Of a stretch of DNA of 64,000 nucleotides, positions 63,131 through 64,000 are shown one piece after another. The notes beneath the pieces are model-generated. The model ran no database searches, was not told where the DNA came from, and saw only the letters and a list, made by a program, of their open reading frames with translations. Origin of the DNA: Serratia plymuthica (GTDB lineage: Bacteria > Pseudomonadota > Gammaproteobacteria > Enterobacterales > Enterobacteriaceae); the NCBI RefSeq assembly GCF_018336935.1, contig NZ_CP068771.1:3472001-3536000 (forward strand), in the 5' to 3' direction. Position 1 is the stretch's first letter. Each line of letters opens with the position of its first letter. The position numbers and the translations under genes were made by a program.

Positions 63131-64000
63131 TTATGCGCTGCGGCGCAGCAGCCCCTGCTTTTTCAGCCAAATCAGCAGGATCGAGATCGCCGCCGGAGTG
63201 ATGCCGGAGATACGTGAAGCCTGGCCGATAGAATTCGGTTTATGATCGTTCAGTTTAGCGATCACTTCATTCGACAAGCCGGAAACCTGCCGGTAATCGA
63301 GATCCAGCGGCAGCACGGTATTCTCGTTGCGCTGTTGTTTTTCGATCTCTTCCTGCTGGCGAGCGATATAACCTTCGTATTTTACCTGGATCTCAACCTG
63401 TTCGGCGGCCTGGGTATCCGCCAGCGGCGGCGCGAAAGCGGCAACGGTGGTCAGCTGCGCGTAATCCATTTCAGGACGGCGCAGCAGTTCTTCGCCGTTA
63501 GCCTCGCGCGACAGCGGCGCTTTCAGCAACGCGTTAACCTGCTCGACGTTTTCGGCGTGAGGATGCACCCAAATGTCACGCAAACGCTGGCGTTCCTGTT
63601 CGATATGTTCCAGCTTCTCGCTAAAGCGCGCCCAGCGGGCATCGTCAACCAGGCCCAGTTCACGGCCTTTTTCGGTCAGGCGCAGATCGGCATTGTCTTC
63701 ACGCAGCATCAGGCGGTATTCGGCGCGTGAGGTAAACATGCGGTAGGGTTCTTTGGTGCCCAGCGTGCTGAGGTCGTCCACCAGCACGCCCAGATAGGCC
63801 TGATCGCGGCGTGGCGACCAGCCTTCGTCTTCATTGGCGTAGCGCCCGGCGTTCAGACCGGCCAGCAGGCCCTGGGCTGCGGCTTCTTCATAACCGGTAG
63901 TGCCGTTGATCTGGCCGGCGAAGAACAAGCCCTGGATAAATTTGCTTTCCAGCGTGGGTTTCAGATCGCGGGGATCGAAGAAATCATATTCGATGGCGTA
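63131..64000 (-). CDS. mnmG: tRNA uridine-5-carboxymethylaminomethyl enzyme MnmG (GidA), N-terminus beyond window
   Basis: C-terminal 289 residues of a protein of about 629; the frame is open to the right edge. Visible features are the FAD-domain end ([24 protein letters not shown]), the insertion with [23 protein letters not shown] [16 protein letters not shown], and the C-terminal helical domain that binds MnmE ([37 protein letters not shown], each in family positions). With MnmE it modifies wobble uridine 34. oriC is expected just upstream, outside the window. Confidence 0.97.
   Translation of the reverse strand, partial: YAIEYDFFDPRDLKPTLESKFIQGLFFAGQINGTTGYEEAAAQGLLAGLNAGRYANEDEGWSPRRDQAYLGVLVDDLSTLGTKEPYRMFTSRAEYRLMLREDNADLRLTEKGRELGLVDDARWARFSEKLEHIEQERQRLRDIWVHPHAENVEQVNALLKAPLSREANGEELLRRPEMDYAQLTTVAAFAPPLADTQAAEQVEIQVKYEGYIARQQEEIEKQQRNENTVLPLDLDYRQVSGLSNEVIAKLNDHKPNSIGQASRISGITPAAISILLIWLKKQGLLRRSA

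Overview
The window looks like a chromosomal segment from Serratia or a very close relative. The base composition is GC-rich for an enteric bacterium, almost every protein reads like its Escherichia coli counterpart, and the gene blocks follow enterobacterial order. Four 127-bp ERIC elements and several shortened relatives sit in the gaps. The genus is inferred from overall resemblance, not from a database search. No rRNA, tRNA, CRISPR array, prophage or insertion sequence was found. The segment is close to the replication origin: it holds dnaA-dnaN-recF-gyrB and ends inside mnmG. oriC is expected just beyond the right edge.

Left third (1-18.4 kb): glycyl-tRNA synthetase (glyQS), an MFS sugar-acid permease, an autotransporter esterase (yhjY), tag-yiaC and the lipoprotein yiaD. 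Next comes a complete 2-ketogluconate utilisation locus: a LacI-type regulator, kguE, kguK, kguT and kguD/ghrB. It has a near-consensus PtxS operator in front of kguE. A small RelE/ParE-RHH toxin-antitoxin pair follows, then malS (with MalT boxes) and avtA.

Middle (18.4-37 kb): yidE, the heat-shock pair ibpAB (sigma-32 promoter and two ROSE-like thermometer leaders), yidQ and yidR. A two-gene PLP dehydratase/ornithine-cyclodeaminase-like operon follows, then yidA. After that comes the replication block gyrB-recF-dnaN-dnaA, divergent from rpmH-rnpA-yidD-yidC-mnmE. The dnaA-rpmH gap carries DnaA boxes and eleven GATC sites in 249 bp.

Right part (37-64 kb): an orphan siderophore-type N-hydroxylase, then the yieE, yieF, adeP, yieH block. 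Inserted in that block is a secreted alpha/beta-hydrolase-like protein whose nucleophile serine is replaced by glycine. An amino-acid ABC importer operon without its ATPase comes next. The Pho-box-controlled pstSCAB-phoU operon, glmUS, the nine-gene atp operon, rsmG and the C-terminal part of mnmG complete the window.

Most of the window is conserved housekeeping sequence. The most notable points are: an ERIC element that supplies the leader and abuts the start codon of mnmE; other repeat insertions inside conserved operons (recF-dnaN, glmU-glmS, kguK-kguT); the complete kgu locus at a place where E. coli keeps only ghrB; the dehydratase/cyclodeaminase pair of unknown substrate; the serine-less hydrolase; the orphan N-hydroxylase; and a nested hairpin over the start of the ABC binding-protein gene.
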